In this document: positions 14,280 to 16,886 of the stretch, in pieces
Layout of the letters: each line of letters starts with the position of its first letter
How positions within the stretch are numbered: the first letter of the stretch is position 1
Origin: Ghiorsea sp.
GTDB lineage: Bacteria > Pseudomonadota > Zetaproteobacteria > Mariprofundales > Mariprofundaceae
DNA length: 16,886 bases
Assembly: GCA_027019685.1 (NCBI GenBank)
Contig: JALUWH010000078.1
Span: 1-16,886 of the forward strand
Direction of reading: 5' to 3'
Notes under the pieces: model-generated
What the model was told of the DNA's origin: nothing
Seen by the model: only the letters and a program-made list of their open reading frames with translations
The model's database searches: none
Position numbers and translations under genes: made by a program

Positions 14280-14968
14280 TGGGTCGTTTGAATATGAATA
14301 AAATCGTGATGATGAGTTTGATGGTGGTGATTACAGTATTGGGTTTAGGTAAAATAAGCTTATCGTTTTTGCAGCAAGAACAAGTGCTTATTGCAACGAC
14401 TACGCCAATAGAAATGGAGAAGACCAATGAAGTTGAAATAGATAAGGCTAGCATCGCTAAGAAAGCGGATGTGGAAAGTTGGGCAACTCAATTTATCAAT
14501 CAAGATATAATTCCTTCGGTAGAAGCTGCCGAGCAAATGACACTTAAAGAAGAGCGCAATATACCACAACAAGATAGCAGTAATCTTTTGGCTTTGCGTG
14601 AGCAGAAAAAAGATTTAAGTGAACGTGAAAAGGCATTGGCAGAGCGAGAAGCTATTATCCAAGAAGCTGAGCAGCGCGCACAAGATAAAATTAAAGAACT
14701 ATTACAGCTTGAAGCGCGGATTCAAACAATGTTGGCAGAAGAGCAAAGCATTAAAGATAAAAAAATCAAGCGTTTAACGGCAGTATATGAAGGCATGAAA
14801 GCAGATCGTGCTGCCCCCGTTATTGCGCAAATGGATTTAGCGATTGTGGTTAAAATCTTTTCGCGTATGAGTGAAAAACAAGTGGGTAAAATCTTATCTT
14901 TCTTGAATCCCAAACAAGCTGTAGTTATCAGTCAGGCGCTTACAGAACGTATTGCATCTGTAAAATAG
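14276..14968 (+). CDS. motE: MotE-like flagellar protein (MgtE N-terminal-like domain)
   Basis: The protein has 230 residues. A single membrane helix at about 10-31 (IVMMSLMVVITVLGLGKISL) is followed by a variable linker, a long coiled coil at about 103-165 (EQKKDLSEREKALAEREAII and following), and a C-terminal MgtE-N-like domain at about 175-225 (MDLAIVVKIFSRMSEKQVGK, then FLNPKQAVVISQAL). This order is that of MotE, which acts as a periplasmic chaperone for the stator component MotC in alpha-proteobacteria and occurs after fliJ in many genomes. The ATG overlaps the fliJ stop by 4 nt. It ends the operon, 3 nt from a convergent stop codon. Confidence 0.85.
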   Translation: MMGRLNMNKIVMMSLMVVITVLGLGKISLSFLQQEQVLIATTTPIEMEKTNEVEIDKASIAKKADVESWATQFINQDIIPSVEAAEQMTLKEERNIPQQDSSNLLALREQKKDLSEREKALAEREAIIQEAEQRAQDKIKELLQLEARIQTMLAEEQSIKDKKIKRLTAVYEGMKADRAAPVIAQMDLAIVVKIFSRMSEKQVGKILSFLNPKQAVVISQALTERIASVK

Positions 14969-14971
14969 GTA

Positions 14972-15397
14972 TTATTTATTGTTCCAATAGCGTTGCATTT
15001 CAATGTATAAAAATGATGCAGACCATGTAATCAATACAAGCCCTGTAACCGCTTCAATACCAACTAAGAATCGTAATTCACCATGTGGCTCAATATCTCC
15101 AAAGCCCAGAGTGGTGAAGGTAGTGAGTGAGAAATAAGCTGAATCAATAAAACTACCATTGTAGTTGCCCTCTAAGGAACCCCAACCTTTATCGTTGTGC
15201 ATGTAATAGTAGGCAAGGGCGAATATCCAAATTTCTGCAACATGTGCCAATAAAGTACCAAAAACGCCCAAGACAATTCTAAAGCGATAGCGAAGGGTAC
15301 ATTTGGGTATAAATCTGGTCATTTGATACAAAAATTCATAATGCAGCATCACAACAATAGCAACCACAAACGCATTAAAGAAAAAGCCGATAATCAT
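14972..15397 (-). CDS. Two-pore-domain-type potassium channel family protein
   Basis: This is a 141-residue protein of the Ion_trans_2 (two-helix K+ channel) family. An N-terminal hydrophobic stretch spans about 2-23, membrane helix 1 about 42-66, the pore helix and selectivity filter about 88-101 (TTFTTLGFGD), and membrane helix 2 about 110-134. The filter TLGFGD is the accepted variant of TVGYGD. No RCK/TrkA-N regulatory domain follows, so gating is unclear; ion selectivity for K+ is inferred from the filter. It is the second gene of a two-gene unit, with its start overlapping the previous stop by 4 nt. Confidence 0.88.
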   Translation of the reverse strand: MIIGFFFNAFVVAIVVMLHYEFLYQMTRFIPKCTLRYRFRIVLGVFGTLLAHVAEIWIFALAYYYMHNDKGWGSLEGNYNGSFIDSAYFSLTTFTTLGFGDIEPHGELRFLVGIEAVTGLVLITWSASFLYIEMQRYWNNK

Positions 15398-15720
15398 TGA
15401 ATCACTCCATGGGGCAGCACAAGTGCATCACGAATCTGCATATAAGCAATTAAAAACTCAATCATCATGCGCCAAACCATCTCAATCAATAATAATATCG
15501 CAGTAAATATTGTAATCAAGAGCATACGTTGCTTCCAGTTCAGAGATGACCATACAAGCTTTTTGATATGGTCATGACCTTGTCTGAATAATTGAAGTTT
15601 TTGACATATTTTTTTGCTAAAATGCCAAACCAACAAGGGAAGAATAAATGCGCCTATATTATACATGGCGATGAGTATGTAGCCGCTAATAAAACTTTGA
15701 AAGGTAAGAAAGTCTAACAT
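15394..15720 (-). CDS. Small membrane protein, possibly DUF4282-like
   Basis: The product is 108 residues with two long hydrophobic segments (about 11-33 and 66-92) joined by a basic loop (HFSKKICQKLQLFRQGHDHI). The ending of the second segment (LIEMVWRMMIEFLIAYMQIR) resembles the Arg/Glu pattern in the DUF4282 family, but the match is weak. It overlaps the K+-channel gene by 4 nt and is upstream in the same operon, so it may be an accessory subunit. Function unknown. It is divergent from the pseudouridine synthase, with 127 nt between. Confidence 0.7.
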   Translation of the reverse strand: MLDFLTFQSFISGYILIAMYNIGAFILPLLVWHFSKKICQKLQLFRQGHDHIKKLVWSSLNWKQRMLLITIFTAILLLIEMVWRMMIEFLIAYMQIRDALVLPHGVIQ

Positions 15721-15847
15721 TTAAATCCCTGTTCTTGATGAATAAATATATTGCATTGTGGCGCTAAGTCTCTTTTTGGCAAGCGTCATTAGGTTTTGTT
15801 ATGTTTGTATAGTTTCAGCTTTGCTTAAAGTCAGTTAGTTTTGCCCA

Positions 15848-16537
15848 ATGTTCACCTATTTACCCCAAGACTTGGAAAAATTGATTATATTTGAAGATTC
15901 GCGGTTTGTTTTTTTGAATAAACCCGCGGGTATCGCGGTGCATGGTGTGATTCAAGATGAAGAAAAGGGCGATAGTCTTGGCGTGATAGAGCTGTTGAGG
16001 CAAGCCAGACCTGCTGCGCCATATTTGGAGCTTGCTCATCGCTTGGATAAAGCTACATCGGGCGTGTTGGTGATTGCCAAACGCAAAAGCGCGTTAAGGG
16101 CATTTCAGAAGCAGCAAGAGAATAGGGGTGTGGACAAACACTATTTGGCGCTGGTGAAAGGTGTTTGGCAGGGCGGTCATAAAAAAGTAGATGCGCCGCT
16201 TTTGAAGACTACAGCTAAAGATGGCAAGTGGTCTGTGCAAGTGGATAAACAAAAGGGAAAGCGAGCCGTATCTTATTTCGCGCCTGTAAAAGTCCATGAA
16301 GATAGTTCGTTAGTTCGTATTAAAATCATTACAGGGCGTACACATCAAATCAGGGTTCATGCCAGCCATATTGGCTTTCCCATTGCAGGGGATGATATAT
16401 ATGGCGATAAAGCGTTTAATCAAAGCAAGCAATATAATCGTTTAATGCTTCATGCTGAATCTATCAAGTTCTCTTTACCTGATATTGCAGATTATGATAT
16501 TCAAGCACCTTGTCAGGATTTCAACCTTTACAAGTAA
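15848..16537 (+). CDS. RluA-family rRNA/tRNA pseudouridine synthase
   Basis: The protein has 229 residues. The catalytic motif HRLDKATSGVL has the nucleophile D67, preceded by LNKPAGIAVHG (24-33). The RTHQIRVHASHIGFPIAGD segment in the C-terminal half is the conserved RluA signature. The enzyme isomerises uridine to pseudouridine in RNA. The protein is short and lacks the N-terminal S4 domain of RluC/RluD, so it is RluA-like in length, with an RluC-type catalytic region. Target sites cannot be assigned. No Shine-Dalgarno sequence precedes the ATG. TTGGCA (15776-15781) and TTATGT (15799-15804), 17 nt apart, are a possible promoter. Confidence 0.92.
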   Translation: MFTYLPQDLEKLIIFEDSRFVFLNKPAGIAVHGVIQDEEKGDSLGVIELLRQARPAAPYLELAHRLDKATSGVLVIAKRKSALRAFQKQQENRGVDKHYLALVKGVWQGGHKKVDAPLLKTTAKDGKWSVQVDKQKGKRAVSYFAPVKVHEDSSLVRIKIITGRTHQIRVHASHIGFPIAGDDIYGDKAFNQSKQYNRLMLHAESIKFSLPDIADYDIQAPCQDFNLYK

Positions 16538-16543
16538 CCCTTT

Positions 16544-16886
16544 TTAGCTTTCTTCAACCGCCATAGTTGCCATTTTCATGGTGCTTTCAAATGATTTTGC
16601 GCCCGCAATAAACAAACCATTATGGCAGAACATGGCATCATCAATGCCAGTCGCGTCTTGCAGCGCTTTATCGGATAATCCTGCCCAACTTTTCGGTAGC
16701 TCTTTCCTGTTTTCAAATGTACCCAACGCCGCAGGCACAGTCTGAATACGCCATTCGCCTGTTTGCGATGGATACACCACAAACAATGCTTCATCGGACA
16801 TATTTACCACCGTCTTTTTCCAAGGCGTATATTGCTCCAATACAATTACTCTTGGGTCTTCTGCTTTTTCAATGGCTTTAGCAACG
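16544..16886 (-). CDS. MYG1 family protein (UPF0160), C-terminal part
   Basis: The frame remains open to the right edge, so the true start is outside the window; 113 residues are visible. ALFVVYPSQTGEWRIQTVPA, KELPKSWAGL and the CHNGLFIAGAKSFESTMKMA motif near the end are the C-terminal signature of the MYG1/UPF0160 family (DHH-like phosphoesterase fold). Eukaryotic MYG1 is a 3'-5' RNA exonuclease; bacterial members are less well characterised. The DHH metal-binding residues are N-terminal and not visible. Its stop lies 6 nt from the stop of the pseudouridine synthase, so the two genes converge with no room for a terminator. Confidence 0.92.
   Translation of the reverse strand, partial: VAKAIEKAEDPRVIVLEQYTPWKKTVVNMSDEALFVVYPSQTGEWRIQTVPAALGTFENRKELPKSWAGLSDKALQDATGIDDAMFCHNGLFIAGAKSFESTMKMATMAVEES

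Noticed and set aside
1..16886. CRISPR array, tRNA or rRNA genes, transposase or integrase
   Set aside because: None seen: no regularly spaced direct repeats, no cloverleaf or rRNA signature sequences noticed, and no coding frame resembling a transposase or integrase.

Overview
The window is a roughly 42% GC (by eye) Gram-negative proteobacterial segment. A sigma-54-type flagellar promoter, a flgB-to-fliJ operon followed by a MotE-like gene, and an accessory block of toxin-antitoxin genes around a giant STAND-type NTPase all fit this. I cannot name the organism from sequence alone; a marine gamma- or zetaproteobacterium is a guess.

Left part (1-5,850), accessory/defence-like: the 3' end of a vapC PIN toxin; a toxin-first HigB/HigA-like pair (HI1419/HI1420 type) with its own promoter; one very large gene (1,373 codons) encoding a Cap4/Mrr-like PD-(D/E)xK nuclease domain, a P-loop STAND NTPase core and an approximately 870-residue C-terminal sensor-like region; then, on the opposite strand, a YefM/YoeB pair with a recognisable TGTACA-core operator. 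The giant gene is the best candidate for an incompletely described system: an Avs-like, single-gene anti-phage sensor/effector.

Middle part (5,914-7,670): small housekeeping-type genes on both strands (S4-domain RNA-binding protein, DUF3817 membrane protein, GyrI-like effector-binding protein), followed by a decayed second copy of the DUF3817/gyrI-like divergent region. This copy is reduced to a frameshifted DUF3817 remnant and the first ten or so codons of the GyrI-like gene.

Right-centre (7,614-14,968): a near-consensus sigma-54 promoter drives flgB-flgC-fliE-fliF-fliG-fliH-fliI-fliJ-motE. The genes mostly overlap or abut (1-8 nt overlaps). The one large gap, between fliE and fliF, holds a nested inverted repeat. 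Together they make the proximal rod/MS-ring junction (FlgB, FlgC, FliE, FliF), the rotor (FliG), the export ATPase complex (FliH, FliI, FliJ) and a stator-associated chaperone-like protein (MotE).

Right end (14,972-16,886): on the opposite strand, a two-gene unit of a small membrane protein and a K+-channel-like protein, converging on motE with only 3 nt between stop codons; then an RluA-family pseudouridine synthase and the C-terminal end of a MYG1-family (UPF0160) protein, again converging tightly.
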